Assembly (NCBI RefSeq): GCF_026619435.1
Contig: NZ_JAOVZQ010000001.1
Coordinates: 2,239,501 to 2,303,500 of the forward strand
DNA from: Hoeflea ulvae
GTDB lineage: Bacteria; Pseudomonadota; Alphaproteobacteria; Rhizobiales; Rhizobiaceae
Direction: 5' to 3'
DNA: 64,000 bases
Shown: positions 26,117-35,919 of the stretch, one piece after another
How positions within the stretch are numbered: position 1 is the stretch's first letter
Layout: every line of letters starts with the position of its first letter
Notes under the pieces: generated by a model
What the model was told of the DNA's origin: nothing
The model's database searches: none
The model's input: the letters and a program-made list of their open reading frames with translations, nothing else
Translations under genes and position numbers: made by a program

Positions 26117-27043
26117 TCAGAACAGCCAGACCACATAGCCCGTATAGATGCCCAGCATCACCACCCCGGCCAGGCGGTTGATCCGTCCGGCAATCAGGAT
26201 CAGCCCGGTCAGCGCCAGCGAGACGACGATCATGAACGGAATGTCGAATCGCGCCATCGAGGCATCGATGCTTACCGGTGTGACCATGGCTGTGATGCCC
26301 AGAATGCCGAGAATGTTGAAGATGTTGGAGCCGACGACATTGCCCAGCGCCACCTCGGCATGGCGGCGAAAGGCGGCGACCACCGAAGTTGCCAGTTCCG
26401 GCAGGCTGGTGCCGACCGCGACGATGGTCAGACCGATGACCGCTTCCGAGATGCCGAATTCCCGGGCGATCGAGGTTGCCGCGCCAATCAGCAGGCTGGC
26501 GCCGACAAACAGCGCGCCGAGGCCGCCGATTATAAAGAGGGCTTCTTTCCAGCCTTCGATCTTGACCACCAGCTCGGCTTCCTCTGCCGTCAGGCAGCGG
26601 CGGTCGCTGCGGGTGACCCAGGCGAGATAGGCAGCAAGCGTGGCAAACATGGCCAGGCCGAGCCAGAGATTGATCACGCCCCAATAGCCCAGTCCCAGCA
26701 TGACGAGCGCCGCAGCCAGCATCATCACCAGATCGCGCTTGAGGTTGGGAATCCGTGTGGCTATCGGCGAGATCGCCGCGGCGGTGCCCAGGATAAGCAG
26801 GATATTGGCGATGTTGGAGCCGACCACATTGCCCACAGCGATGGCCGGCGAGCCGTCCAGTGCGGCCTGCAGCGACACCAGCAGTTCCGGCATCGAGGTG
26901 CCGAAGCCGACCACGGTCAAGCCGATCAAAAGCGGCGGCATGCCGAGCCGGTTGGCCAGGGAAATGGCGCCGCGAACCAGAAAATCCGCACCAAAGGTCA
27001 GCAGCGCAAGCCCTGCGATCAGCATAACCACATTCATAAGCAT
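26117..27043 (-). CDS. Calcium/sodium antiporter (CaCA family, YrbG-like)
   Basis: A 308-residue inner-membrane exchanger with about ten segments in two inverted halves. Each half has the CaCA alpha repeat (GFGTSMPELLVSLQAA and VAVGTSLPELATSVVAA, each followed by GNVVGSN). It is expected to export Ca2+ in exchange for Na+ or H+. The ATG at 27043 is chosen as the start of the first segment, with GAGG upstream. A paralogue of the same type is at 63013-63951. Confidence 0.92.
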   Translation of the reverse strand: MLMNVVMLIAGLALLTFGADFLVRGAISLANRLGMPPLLIGLTVVGFGTSMPELLVSLQAALDGSPAIAVGNVVGSNIANILLILGTAAAISPIATRIPNLKRDLVMMLAAALVMLGLGYWGVINLWLGLAMFATLAAYLAWVTRSDRRCLTAEEAELVVKIEGWKEALFIIGGLGALFVGASLLIGAATSIAREFGISEAVIGLTIVAVGTSLPELATSVVAAFRRHAEVALGNVVGSNIFNILGILGITAMVTPVSIDASMARFDIPFMIVVSLALTGLILIAGRINRLAGVVMLGIYTGYVVWLF

Positions 27044-27164
27044 GATGTCTGACCTCGGGTCACGGGTGCGGGCGGCCGCCGGCGATAGCAATGTCGCGGG
27101 AGGCCGAGGCAAGGCTTGGGGATATCAAGGGGCGGGTGCCGAAGCCGGCACCTGCGGCATGGGC

Positions 27165-27458
27165 TCAGTCGGCGTTTTCGGGGTTCATTTCCGCCGAGAT
27201 CGCCAGTTTTGCCGTCATATAGGTCGCCCAGATGGCCAGCGGGCCGATCAGCGCGATCAGGACCATGTCGCCCATGGCAGCCAGATCGAGCAGGCCGTCG
27301 GCAGCCCAGATGGTAGCGATGGCGGCGAGCCAGATTTCGGAGCTGATCAGCACGATCGCGCCGACTGCGGTGAGAAACGCCACGAATCTGGATTTGGGCA
27401 GGGCAGCGGGCGAACCGCCGGAGAAATTGGCCGGGGAGGGTGACGCGGAGTGCGACAT
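27165..27458 (-). CDS. Small two-segment inner-membrane protein
   Basis: A 97-residue protein of unknown function. A polar Ser/Pro-rich N-terminus (about 25 residues) precedes two hydrophobic segments (FVAFLTAVGAIVLISSEIWL and MGDMVLIALIGPLAIWATYM) and a short acidic tail. The ATG at 27458 is taken because the membrane protein begins there, although the frame is open further upstream. It precedes the antiporter at 26117 on the same strand by 121 bases. Confidence 0.6.
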   Translation of the reverse strand: MSHSASPSPANFSGGSPAALPKSRFVAFLTAVGAIVLISSEIWLAAIATIWAADGLLDLAAMGDMVLIALIGPLAIWATYMTAKLAISAEMNPENAD

Positions 27459-27691
27459 CTGTGTGGATCCGAAAAAAGCGCTGCCGGGTTTGAGCGCAAC
27501 GATGATGATGTGACGGCGATCCATGGCAAATTCAAGGGGGCGCGTGTTCATGGCTGGGAAATATTTTTGCTTTATGACCGGCGTTCCGATGATGGGCGGA
27601 AAGATGACCTGTCGGCCACTGTGTGGCGCGCTTGTTCTTGCTCTATGCGGCATCCGGGCGCGCCAGCGTGGAGAAAAAGGAAAGCAGTTCG

Positions 27692-28315
27692 ATGACAGGC
27701 ATATTCGAGCAATTCGTGACGCTGTGGGTGGTGATCGATCCGATCGGCACAATCCCCGTCTTTGTGGCCATCACCGCCAGCATGACCGCCGCCGAGCGCG
27801 TCAAGACCGCGATCCGCGCTGCGGTGATCGCAGCCAGTGTGTTGCTGTTTTTCCTGGTGGCCGGGCAGTTCCTGCTCGAGGCCCTCGATATCAGTCTCCC
27901 GGCGTTCCAGATCGCCGGCGGGCTGATTCTGTTCCTGTTCGCGCTCAGCATGATCTTCGACACGTCGAAGCCCGAAGCCGAAACCGCCGAGGCGAAGAAA
28001 CTGGCAGATGCCCATACCGTGGCGGTGTTCCCGCTGGCGGTGCCGTCGCTGGCGTCGCCGGGCGCCATGCTCGCCATCGTGCTGCTGACCGACAACAACC
28101 GGTTCAGCGTCCAGGAGCAGATCGTCACCGGCACCGTCATGGTCTGTGTCGTCGGCGTTGCCCTGGCCTGCATGCTGATGGCCACGCCGATCCTGCGCAT
28201 CATCGGCAATGGCGGTGCGGCGATCGTCAGCCGGGTGATGGGCATGGTGCTGGCAGCCGTTGCCGTCGACGCGGTGATCAATGGCGTCATGGAGCTGATC
28301 AGAACCGCAGCCTGA
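27692..28315 (+). CDS. MarC family integral membrane protein
   Basis: A 207-residue inner-membrane protein with about six segments. The start FVTLWVVIDPIGTIPVFVAI and the mid-protein VAVFPLAVPSLASPGAMLAI are MarC/YhgN family hallmarks. Despite the name, no role in multidrug resistance is established. AAAGGAAAG precedes the ATG at 27692. Confidence 0.9.
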   Translation: MTGIFEQFVTLWVVIDPIGTIPVFVAITASMTAAERVKTAIRAAVIAASVLLFFLVAGQFLLEALDISLPAFQIAGGLILFLFALSMIFDTSKPEAETAEAKKLADAHTVAVFPLAVPSLASPGAMLAIVLLTDNNRFSVQEQIVTGTVMVCVVGVALACMLMATPILRIIGNGGAAIVSRVMGMVLAAVAVDAVINGVMELIRTAA

Positions 28316-28489
28316 CGCCGGGACGGATCGATGTGTCCTTTGGCCGGCAGTTCGGTGAGCAGGATTTCGGCCGCATCTGAACGCGTTTGCGCTTGACGCG
28401 TCTGATGCCGCGAACGGCACTGAACTTGACTCCGGCGCCGCGAATGTGAATTGAAGCGGCAACGCGACATACAGGATTGGAGCCAGCAC

Positions 28490-29443
28490 ATGGCCATTGC
28501 ATTCACTTTTCCGGGCCAGGGCAGCCAGAGCGTCGGCATGGGCAAGGATCTCGCCTCGGCCTATCCGGAGGCGCGGGCGGTGTTTGACGAGGTCGATGCG
28601 GCGCTTGGCGAAAAGCTGTCGGCGGTGATCTTCGACGGTCCCGAGGATGCGCTGACGCTGACCGCCAACGCCCAGCCGGCGCTGATGGCGGTGTCGATGG
28701 CGCTGATCCGCGTGCTCGAATCACGCGGCCTCGATCTGGCAAGCACCGCCAGCCATGTCGCCGGCCATTCGCTCGGCGAATATTCGGCGCTGTGTGCGGC
28801 CGGCATGTTCTCGATTTCCGACACGGCCCGGCTGTTGCGCATTCGCGGCAACGCCATGCAGGCCGCGGTGCCGGCAGGCGAGGGCGCCATGGCGGCCATC
28901 ATCGGGCTCGAGAACGAGGACGTGGAAGCGGCCTGCGCTGAAGCCCGCGCGCTCGGCGCGGTGCAGATCGCCAATGACAATGGCGGCGGGCAATTGGTGA
29001 TCTCGGGTCTCAAGCCCGCGGTCGAGGCCGCTGCCGCCAATGCCACGGCCCGGGGCGCCAAGCGGGCGCTGATGCTGTCGGTATCGGCGCCGTTCCATTC
29101 AAGCCTGATGCAGCCGGCCGCCGACGCCATGCGCGAAGCCCTCGCCGGCATTGCCAAATCGGCGCCGGTCGTCCCGGTGATCTCCAATGTGCGTGCAGCA
29201 CCGGTCTCCGATCCGGACGAAATCGCGCAATTGCTGGTCGAGCAGGTGACCGGCCAGGTCCGCTGGCGCGAGACGGTGGCTTGGTTTGCCGCCAACGGCG
29301 TCGACACGCTGGCCGAAATCGGCGCCGGCAAGGTGCTGACCGGCCTGGCCCGCCGCATCGATCGCTCGATCACCGGGCTCAATGTCGGGGGACCGGATGA
29401 TATTGACCCGTTTCTGGCCGCAATCGACGCGCAAAACAGCTGA
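28490..29443 (+). CDS. fabD: Malonyl-CoA:ACP transacylase
   Basis: A 317-residue enzyme that moves malonyl from CoA to acyl-carrier protein, feeding fatty-acid synthesis. It has the N-terminal FPGQGSQSVGMG, the nucleophile Ser in GHSLGEYSAL and the His in SVSAPFHSSLM. The ATG at 28490 has a GGAG site; the frame is open to 28451 without one. It is the first gene of the fabD-fabG-acpP-fabF run. Confidence 0.97.
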   Translation: MAIAFTFPGQGSQSVGMGKDLASAYPEARAVFDEVDAALGEKLSAVIFDGPEDALTLTANAQPALMAVSMALIRVLESRGLDLASTASHVAGHSLGEYSALCAAGMFSISDTARLLRIRGNAMQAAVPAGEGAMAAIIGLENEDVEAACAEARALGAVQIANDNGGGQLVISGLKPAVEAAAANATARGAKRALMLSVSAPFHSSLMQPAADAMREALAGIAKSAPVVPVISNVRAAPVSDPDEIAQLLVEQVTGQVRWRETVAWFAANGVDTLAEIGAGKVLTGLARRIDRSITGLNVGGPDDIDPFLAAIDAQNS

Positions 29444-29506
29444 GCAACAGACCTGATGACAGCCTGATTGCAGGCTTGAACTGACAAAATCCCGAAAGGA
29501 CGACCC

Positions 29507-30244
29507 ATGTTCGATCTGACCGGCCGCAAGGCCCTGGTGACCGGTGCCTCCGGTGGAATCGGTGAAGCCATTGCCCGCCAGCTTCATCACCGCGGCGCCA
29601 CTGTCGGCATTCACGGCACCCGCGTCGAGAAGCTCGAGGCGCTGGCCGCAGACCTTGGCGAACGTGTGATGCTGTTTCCCGCCGACCTGTCGGACCGGGA
29701 CGCCGTCTCCGAACTTGGCAAGACCGCCGAAGAGAAGCTCGAAGGCGTCGACATCCTGGTCAACAATGCCGGCATCACCAAGGACGGACTGTTCGTGCGC
29801 ATGAGCGACGAGAACTGGGACCAGGTTCTCGAAGTTGACCTCACCGCCGTGTTCCGCCTGACCCGCGAACTGACCCATCCGATGATGAAGCGCCGCCATG
29901 GCCGCATCATCAACATCACCTCCGTTGTCGGCGTCGCCGGCAATCCGGGCCAGGCCAATTATTGCGCCGCCAAGGCCGGCATGATCGGCTTTTCCAAGAG
30001 CCTTGCCCAGGAAATCGCGCCGCGCAACATCACTGTCAATTGCGTGGCCCCCGGCTTCATCGAAAGCGCCATGACCGAAAAGCTCAATGACAAGCAGCGC
30101 GAGGCGATCATGGGCGGCATTCCGATGCGGCGGATGGGCTCGGGCGAGGAAGTTGCCTCGGCCGTGACCTGGCTGGCATCCAACGAGGCTTCCTACGTCA
30201 CCGGGCAGACCATTCATGTCAATGGCGGCATGTTGATGGTCTGA
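29507..30244 (+). CDS. fabG: 3-oxoacyl-ACP reductase
   Basis: A 245-residue short-chain dehydrogenase that reduces 3-ketoacyl-ACP with NADPH. It shows TGASGGIGEA, NNAGITKDGL, the catalytic YCAAK with the preceding Ser (NITSVVG) and the C-terminal GGMLMV. Length and context, 63 bases after fabD and ahead of acpP, make the assignment firm. Confidence 0.97.
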   Translation: MFDLTGRKALVTGASGGIGEAIARQLHHRGATVGIHGTRVEKLEALAADLGERVMLFPADLSDRDAVSELGKTAEEKLEGVDILVNNAGITKDGLFVRMSDENWDQVLEVDLTAVFRLTRELTHPMMKRRHGRIINITSVVGVAGNPGQANYCAAKAGMIGFSKSLAQEIAPRNITVNCVAPGFIESAMTEKLNDKQREAIMGGIPMRRMGSGEEVASAVTWLASNEASYVTGQTIHVNGGMLMV

Positions 30245-30377
30245 TCACCCGCAGGTGAAACAGACTGGCCGGATGCGTCACCATGCGGCGGAAATCACGC
30301 TCTCGGCGTATTTTCCGGCTTTGCCCGCATGCCAAACCATGGTACTTCGCCCTCGCCGTGAGTGGTGATGAGAGCTG

Positions 30378-30393
30378 ATTTCGAGTTCGAAAT
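30378..30393. promoter_or_regulatory. Palindrome upstream of the acpP promoter
   Basis: ATTTCGA-GT-TCGAAAT is a perfect 7-2-7 inverted repeat, ending 24 bases upstream of the -35 hexamer. Its position suits an activator or repressor site for acyl-carrier-protein expression. The regulator is unknown. Confidence 0.4.
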
Positions 30394-30417
30394 ATGCCGT
30401 AATCCACAGCTCCGGCT

Positions 30418-30446
30418 TTGACGGAACCAAGTCTGGTGCATAAAGA
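30418..30446 (+). promoter_or_regulatory. Promoter for acpP
   Basis: TTGACG (30418-30423), a 17-base spacer and TAAAGA (30441-30446) form a good housekeeping promoter within the 282-base fabG-acpP gap, giving a leader of about 75 bases. No gene is seen in the rest of the gap. Confidence 0.5.
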
Positions 30447-30526
30447 TGTGCAACAAGCTTGATTACCCATGCTTGCGCAGGTAACGAGGCGCAAGAACAA
30501 TGTGAAACAGGTCGAGGAAATCCGAC

Positions 30527-30763
30527 ATGAGCGACATCGCAGACCGCGTAAAGAAAATTGTCATCGAACATCTGGGCGTTGACGCTGAAAAGGTGAACGA
30601 AGGCGCAAGCTTCATTGATGATCTCGGTGCGGATTCGCTCGATACGGTCGAATTGGTGATGGCATTCGAAGAAGAATTCGGTGTGGAAATCCCCGATGAC
30701 GCCGCCGACACAATCCTGACCGTCGGTGACGCAGTCAAGTTCATCACCAAGGCCCAGGCCTGA
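30527..30763 (+). CDS. acpP: Acyl carrier protein
   Basis: A 78-residue acidic protein that carries growing acyl chains on phosphopantetheine. The attachment Ser lies in [20 protein letters not shown] ribosome site precedes the ATG. It has its own promoter and is followed by two hairpins, which suits the very high expression of this protein compared with its neighbours. Confidence 0.98.
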   Translation: MSDIADRVKKIVIEHLGVDAEKVNEGASFIDDLGADSLDTVELVMAFEEEFGVEIPDDAADTILTVGDAVKFITKAQA

Positions 30764-30771
30764 ATGGACAT

Positions 30772-30791
30772 GATCAGGCGGGCGCCTGATC
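30772..30791 (+). terminator. First hairpin downstream of acpP
   Basis: GATCAGGCG (30772-30780) and CGCCTGATC (30783-30791) are perfectly complementary; a realistic loop leaves about seven pairs. No T-tract follows, so it more likely protects or pauses the acpP transcript than ends it. Confidence 0.45.
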
Positions 30792-30805
30792 TGCCCGCCT
30801 TCAAG

Positions 30806-30842
30806 ACCGGCGCAACACCTGCGCCGGTTTATTTTCCTTTTC
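30806..30842 (+). terminator. Rho-independent terminator between acpP and fabF
   Basis: ACCGGCGCA (30806-30814) pairs with TGCGCCGGT (30820-30828) around a 5-base loop and is followed by TTATTTTCCTTTTC. It ends most acpP transcripts; fabF begins 24 bases later and would be reached by readthrough. Confidence 0.75.
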
Positions 30843-30865
30843 TGGCATGACTGGGATTTGAGACG

Positions 30866-32128
30866 ATGCGAAGAGTCGTCATCACCGGCACTGGTGTGGT
30901 TTCTCCGCTTGGCTGCGGCACGGAGATTACGTGGTCTCGTCTGATCGACAGCCAGAACGGCGCGTCGCGGGTGACCGCTTTCGACGTCAGCGACATCCCT
31001 GCTCAGATCGCCTGTTCCGTCCCCATCGATCCGTCGCTCGAGGGCAGCTTCAATCCGGATGACTGGATGGAGCCCAAGGAACAGCGCAAGATCGACAAAT
31101 TCATCCTGTTTGGCGTTGCTGCTGCCGAAATGGCGCTCAACGATGCAGACTGGCATCCCCAGAGCCGTGAAGACCAGATCGCCACCGGCGTGATGATCGG
31201 CTCGGGCATTGGCGGCCTCGAGGGCATTGTCGAGGCAGGCTATACCCTGCGCGACAAGGGACCCCGGCGGATCTCGCCCTTCTTCATTCCCGGCCGCCTG
31301 ATCAATCTGGTGTCCGGCCAGGTTTCCATCCGCCACGGACTGCGCGGTCCCAACCACGCGGTGGTGACGGCCTGCTCGACCGGTGCGCACGCCATTGGCG
31401 ATGCGGCACGGCTGATTGCCTTCGGCGATGCCGATGTCATGGTGGCCGGCGGTGCCGAGGGCGCGATCTGCCGCATCGGGCTGGCAGGCTTTGCCGCCTG
31501 CAAGGCGCTGTCGACCTCCTATAACGACACGCCTGAAAAGGCCTCGCGGCCCTATGACCGCGACCGCGACGGCTTCGTCATGGGCGAGGGGGCTGCGACC
31601 GTGGTTCTCGAAGAGCTCGAACATGCCCTGGCGCGCGGCGCCAACATCATCGCGGAAGTGGTCGGCTACGGATTGTCCGGCGATGCCTACCACATCACCG
31701 CGCCGGCCGAAGACGGCGATGGCGCCTATCGCTGCATGCAGATGGCGCTCAAACGCGCCGGTCTGACACCCGCCGACATCGACTACATCAATGCCCACGG
31801 CACCTCGACCATGGCCGACACTATCGAACTGGCCGCCGTTGAACGGCTGGTGGGCGACGCCGCGCCCAACATATCGATGTCGTCCACCAAATCGGCCATC
31901 GGGCATCTGCTCGGCGCCGCCGGTGCCATGGAAGCGGTGTTCTCCGCGCTGGCCATCCGCGACAATATCGCTCCGCCGACACTCAACCTGGACAATCCGG
32001 AGGTCGAGACCAAGATCGACCTGGTTCCCAATGTCGCGCGCAAACGCCGCATCGATGTGGCCTTGTCCAATTCCTTCGGCTTCGGCGGCACCAACGCTTC
32101 GCTGGTTTTGAGGCGCTATCAGGGCTGA
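30866..32128 (+). CDS. fabF: 3-oxoacyl-ACP synthase II
   Basis: A 420-residue condensing enzyme that elongates acyl-ACP with malonyl-ACP. The catalytic Cys is in TACSTGAHAIGDA, and the two His are in NAHGTSTMADT and KSAIGHLLGAAG. It follows acpP after a terminator hairpin and precedes mltG. Confidence 0.97.
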   Translation: MRRVVITGTGVVSPLGCGTEITWSRLIDSQNGASRVTAFDVSDIPAQIACSVPIDPSLEGSFNPDDWMEPKEQRKIDKFILFGVAAAEMALNDADWHPQSREDQIATGVMIGSGIGGLEGIVEAGYTLRDKGPRRISPFFIPGRLINLVSGQVSIRHGLRGPNHAVVTACSTGAHAIGDAARLIAFGDADVMVAGGAEGAICRIGLAGFAACKALSTSYNDTPEKASRPYDRDRDGFVMGEGAATVVLEELEHALARGANIIAEVVGYGLSGDAYHITAPAEDGDGAYRCMQMALKRAGLTPADIDYINAHGTSTMADTIELAAVERLVGDAAPNISMSSTKSAIGHLLGAAGAMEAVFSALAIRDNIAPPTLNLDNPEVETKIDLVPNVARKRRIDVALSNSFGFGGTNASLVLRRYQG

Positions 32129-32239
32129 GGCTGAGGTTGCCCCCGGGCGACGGCCGCTTTACCCGTATTTCGCCACATTGAGCGGCAAGAACACAGCAAC
32201 CGGATTTGGCCTTTTTCCAACTCCTGCGGAGATTGACAC

Positions 32240-33466
32240 GTGACCGACCGCAACGACCAGAACAAGGGCATTTTTGGCCGTGCCGGCAGCAACAAGAATG
32301 CGTCCGGCCCGATCATTCCCGTCTCGCCGTCCCAGGCACTGAAGCCGGAAAGCGCGCCGCCGCCGCCCCGGCGTTCGCGCCGCGCCCGCAACCAGGTCGT
32401 GGTCTTCCTCAATTTCATCCTGTCGCTGGTGATTTTCATCGCGCTCATCGCGATCGGTCTGTTCTGGTATGGCAAGACCGAATTCGAAGGTCCCGGACCG
32501 CTTGACCGGACCACCGACTACATGGTGCGCGAAGGCGCCGGTCTCAACGAGATCGCCGCAGGTCTGGAACGCCAGGGCATCATCGCCAATCACCGGATTT
32601 TCTCGCTCGGCGCCAAGGGCATTCTCGGCGACGATACGCTCAAGGCCGGCGAATACGAGATCAAGGCGCACTCCTCGATGCGCGGCATTGTCGAGCTGAT
32701 GCAGTCGGGCAAGTCGATCCTGCATTCCTTCACCGTGCCCGAAGGCCAGACCGTCGAGCAGGTGTTCGAGCGGCTGCGCAATGCGGAAATGCTGGAAGGC
32801 GATCTGCCCGAGGAAATGCCGGAAGAGGGCGCGTTGCTGCCCGAAACCTACAAGTTTTCCCGTGGCACCACTCGCGCCGAAATCATCGAGCAGATGACCC
32901 GGGCGCAGTCCAGAGCGCTCGAACAGGTCTGGGCGATGCGCGCACCCGACCTGCCGCTGGAAAGCCCCGAAGAGCTGGTGATCCTCGCCTCCATCGTCGA
33001 GAAGGAAACCGCCAAGGCAGACGAGCGTCCGCGGGTCGCCGGCGTGTTCATCAACCGCCTCAACAAGGGCATCCGTCTGCAGTCGGATCCCACCATCATC
33101 TATGGTCTGTTCGGCGGCGCCGGCAAGCCGTCCGACCGGCCGATCTACAAGTCCGATATCGAGAAGCCGACCGCCTACAACACCTATGTCATTGACGGGC
33201 TTCCGCCGACGCCGATCGCCAATCCGGGCCGCGAAGCGATGGAAGCCGTCGCCAACCCGTCGCGCACCAAGGATCTCTACTTTGTCGCCGACGGCACCGG
33301 CGGGCACGCCTTTGCCGAAACACTCGCCGACCACAATTCCAATGTGGCGCGCTGGCGCAGGCTGATGTCGGAACAGGAAAAGGCGCTGGCCGCCGAAAAG
33401 GCTGCCGCTGCAGAGGCCGCAGCAGACCAGGCCGGTGAAACGGAACCGAAGCCGGACGCCAACTGA
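32240..33466 (+). CDS. mltG: Endolytic murein transglycosylase
   Basis: A 408-residue inner-membrane protein of the YceG/MltG family that cuts nascent glycan strands. A cytosolic N-terminus (about 55 residues) precedes one membrane segment (VVVFLNFILSLVIFIALIAI), then a periplasmic LysM-like part and the catalytic part (LPETYKF, IVEKETAKADERP, LQSDPTIIYGL). The C-terminus is an Ala/Glu-rich tail. The GTG start at 32240 has GGAG upstream. It follows fabF, as in many alphaproteobacteria. Confidence 0.93.
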   Translation: MTDRNDQNKGIFGRAGSNKNASGPIIPVSPSQALKPESAPPPPRRSRRARNQVVVFLNFILSLVIFIALIAIGLFWYGKTEFEGPGPLDRTTDYMVREGAGLNEIAAGLERQGIIANHRIFSLGAKGILGDDTLKAGEYEIKAHSSMRGIVELMQSGKSILHSFTVPEGQTVEQVFERLRNAEMLEGDLPEEMPEEGALLPETYKFSRGTTRAEIIEQMTRAQSRALEQVWAMRAPDLPLESPEELVILASIVEKETAKADERPRVAGVFINRLNKGIRLQSDPTIIYGLFGGAGKPSDRPIYKSDIEKPTAYNTYVIDGLPPTPIANPGREAMEAVANPSRTKDLYFVADGTGGHAFAETLADHNSNVARWRRLMSEQEKALAAEKAAAAEAAADQAGETEPKPDAN

Positions 33467-33522
33467 TCCGGACTGGCCGGACGCTGGTCGGTGAAAAACT
33501 GAATTCGGAAGGGGTGGGGGAC

Positions 33523-34410
33523 ATGGCGATCCAGTCAATGACAGGCTTCGCGCGTCACGAAGGCGAAGCCGAAGGGTGCCGCTTCGTCTGGGAACTCCGC
33601 TCGGTCAACGGCAAGGGCCTGGACGTGCGGCTGCGGCTGCCCCAGGGGTTCGAAGCGCTTGAGCAGCCGGTGCGCAAGGCCGCTGCCGCAGCTCTTACCC
33701 GTGGCAACCTGCAGGTCAGCCTTTCCGTCAACGCCAAAGGCGCCGCAGTCGAGGCCGTGGTCAACGAGGCAGCGCTAGAAGCGGTCATCGGCCTGGTCGA
33801 CAAGCTGGCCTTGCGCATCGACGCGCGCAAGCCGGCGCTCGACGGCATTCTCAACATCAAGGGCGTGCTCGAGTTTCGCGATCCGGAACTCTCCGACGAA
33901 ATGCGTGCTGCGCGCGATCGGGCTGTTCTTGCCGGTTTCATGGTGGCGCTTGAGGCGCTGAGATCGATGCGGCTGTCGGAAGGTGCCGCGCTTGCCCGGG
34001 TGCTTGGCGACCAGGTCGACCGCATCGAGGTGCTGACGCTTGCGGTCGAATCCGATCCGTCGCGCTCGCCCGAGAACATCCGCGCCCGGCTGGCTGAGCA
34101 GGTGGCAAGCCTGATGGACACCGGCGCCGGTCTTGACCGCGACCGGCTGCACATGGAGGCGGCATTGCTTGCCACAAAGGCCGATCTGCGCGAAGAGATC
34201 GACAGGCTCAAGGCCCATGTCGAAGCGGCGCGCGCGCTGCTTTCGGGAGACAGTGCTGCCGGGCGGAGACTCGATTTCCTCGCCCAGGAATTCAACCGCG
34301 AAACCAACACGATCTGTTCGAAATCGAATGCGGCGGCAGTCACCGCCATCGGGCTTGATTTGAAAGTGCTGATAGACCAGTTTCGCGAACAGGTACAGAA
34401 TCTGGAGTAA
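33523..34410 (+). CDS. yicC: YicC family endoribonuclease-like protein
   Basis: A 295-residue protein with the family start MTGFAR ([13 protein letters not shown]) and the C-terminal run [18 protein letters not shown], which carries the conserved acidic and Asn residues. E. coli YicC is an endoribonuclease that acts on RyhB. The ATG at 33523 is preferred over the GTG at 33514 because the G-rich ribosome site fits it. It overlaps the spacing of gmk closely (2-base gap), so they are co-translated. Confidence 0.92.
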   Translation: MAIQSMTGFARHEGEAEGCRFVWELRSVNGKGLDVRLRLPQGFEALEQPVRKAAAAALTRGNLQVSLSVNAKGAAVEAVVNEAALEAVIGLVDKLALRIDARKPALDGILNIKGVLEFRDPELSDEMRAARDRAVLAGFMVALEALRSMRLSEGAALARVLGDQVDRIEVLTLAVESDPSRSPENIRARLAEQVASLMDTGAGLDRDRLHMEAALLATKADLREEIDRLKAHVEAARALLSGDSAAGRRLDFLAQEFNRETNTICSKSNAAAVTAIGLDLKVLIDQFREQVQNLE

Positions 34411-34412
34411 AG

Positions 34413-35069
34413 ATGAGCCAGCCGCCCGCAGATCTTCCGTCGGCCCGAATCAAACGGCGCGGCCTCATGCTGGTCATTTCATCGCCATCGGGCGCGGGAA
34501 AGTCGACCATTGCACGCAATTTGCTCGAACACGACACCGGGCTCAGCCTGTCGGTCAGCGTGACCACGCGTCCGCGCCGCGGCAGCGAGATCGAGGGCGT
34601 GCATTACCATTTCAAGTCCCGCAAGGACTTTGAGCGCATGCGCGATTCCGAAGCCCTGCTGGAATGGGCCGAGGTGCACGGCAATTGCTACGGAACCCCG
34701 CGGGAAGCGGCTGAAATCGCGATGGCCGAAGGCCGCGACATGCTGTTCGACATCGACTGGCAGGGCGCCCAGCAATTGCAGGAGAAGATGAGCGCCGATG
34801 TGGTCTCGATCTTCATCCTGCCGCCCTCGATGGAAGAGCTCAGGGCCCGGCTGCACCGCCGCGCCGAAGACACCGACGAGGTGATCGAACAGCGCCTGGC
34901 CAATGCGCGCTCTGAAATCGAGCACTGGCGCGAATATGACTATGTCGTCGTCAATGACGATCTCGACCGCGCCTATTCCGCCGTGCGCGCCATTGTCCAG
35001 GCAGAGCGCCTGCGCCGCGATCGCCGTCCCGGCCTTTTCGATTTCGTCACGGATCTGCTCGAGAGCTGA
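34413..35069 (+). CDS. gmk: Guanylate kinase
   Basis: A 218-residue enzyme making GDP from GMP and ATP. The P-loop is [10 protein letters not shown], and the GMP-binding part shows [18 protein letters not shown] and [13 protein letters not shown]. It is the last gene of the fab-mltG-yicC-gmk run and converges with rsmA across 19 bases. Confidence 0.97.
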   Translation: MSQPPADLPSARIKRRGLMLVISSPSGAGKSTIARNLLEHDTGLSLSVSVTTRPRRGSEIEGVHYHFKSRKDFERMRDSEALLEWAEVHGNCYGTPREAAEIAMAEGRDMLFDIDWQGAQQLQEKMSADVVSIFILPPSMEELRARLHRRAEDTDEVIEQRLANARSEIEHWREYDYVVVNDDLDRAYSAVRAIVQAERLRRDRRPGLFDFVTDLLES

Positions 35070-35088
35070 TCAGAGCGCGCCAAGTTGA

Positions 35089-35919
35089 TTAAAGTGCGCG
35101 GGCAAGCGCACAGAATTCCTCGACACTGAGGGTTTCGGCGCGCCGGGAGGCATCGATCCCGACCTTGTCGAGCAAGGCCTCTCCGCCCAGCGGTTTGAGG
35201 CTCTGCCTGAGCATCTTGCGGCGCTGGCCGAAGGCGGCCTGGGTGACGCGTTCGAGCTTGTCTAGCTGGCACGGCAGATGCTTTGCCAGCGGCTCAAGCT
35301 GCACCACGCTCGAGGTCACCTTGGGCGGCGGCGTGAACGCCTCGGGCGGCACGTCGAACAGGATCTCGCTGTGGGCGAGCCAGCCTGCCAGTATGCCGAG
35401 CCGGCCATAATGGTTCGAGCCCGGCGCAGCCACGATCCGCTGCCCGACTTCCTTCTGGAACATCAGCGTCATCGAGCTCCAGAACGGCGCGTCGGGATCA
35501 GCGGTCAGCCAGTTGATCAGCAATTGGGTACCGACATTGTAGGGCAGGTTGGCGACGATCCCGGCCGGCGCGCCATCGGCGATGGCTGCAAGATCGATCT
35601 TCAGCGCGTCCCCTTCGACCACCTCGAGACGTCCGGGATAGTGATCGGCGATTTCCGAAAGTGCCGGCAGGCAGCGCGGGTCGGTCTCGATTGCCACCAC
35701 CCGGGAGGCGCCCTGGGCCAGCAGCGCGCGGGTCAGGCCGCCGGGGCCGGGGCCGATTTCGAACACGGTAAAGCCTTCGAGCGGCCCGGCCGAGCGGGCG
35801 ATCTTCGCCGTCAGATTGAGATCGAACAGGAAATTCTGGCCCAGCGCCTTTTTCGGCGCCAGCCCGTGGGCCGCCACCACATCGCGCAGGGGCGGCAGGC
35901 CGTCGGGTGTAAAGGCCAT
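35089..35919 (-). CDS. rsmA: 16S rRNA dimethyladenosine transferase
   Basis: A 276-residue methyltransferase that dimethylates the two adenosines near the 3' end of 16S rRNA. It shows [11 protein letters not shown], the SAM motif [10 protein letters not shown] and the catalytic NLPYNVGT. Its ATG shares a base with the pdxA stop (35919), so translation is coupled. It is the last gene of the lptF-rsmA operon. Confidence 0.97.
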   Translation of the reverse strand: MAFTPDGLPPLRDVVAAHGLAPKKALGQNFLFDLNLTAKIARSAGPLEGFTVFEIGPGPGGLTRALLAQGASRVVAIETDPRCLPALSEIADHYPGRLEVVEGDALKIDLAAIADGAPAGIVANLPYNVGTQLLINWLTADPDAPFWSSMTLMFQKEVGQRIVAAPGSNHYGRLGILAGWLAHSEILFDVPPEAFTPPPKVTSSVVQLEPLAKHLPCQLDKLERVTQAAFGQRRKMLRQSLKPLGGEALLDKVGIDASRRAETLSVEEFCALARAL

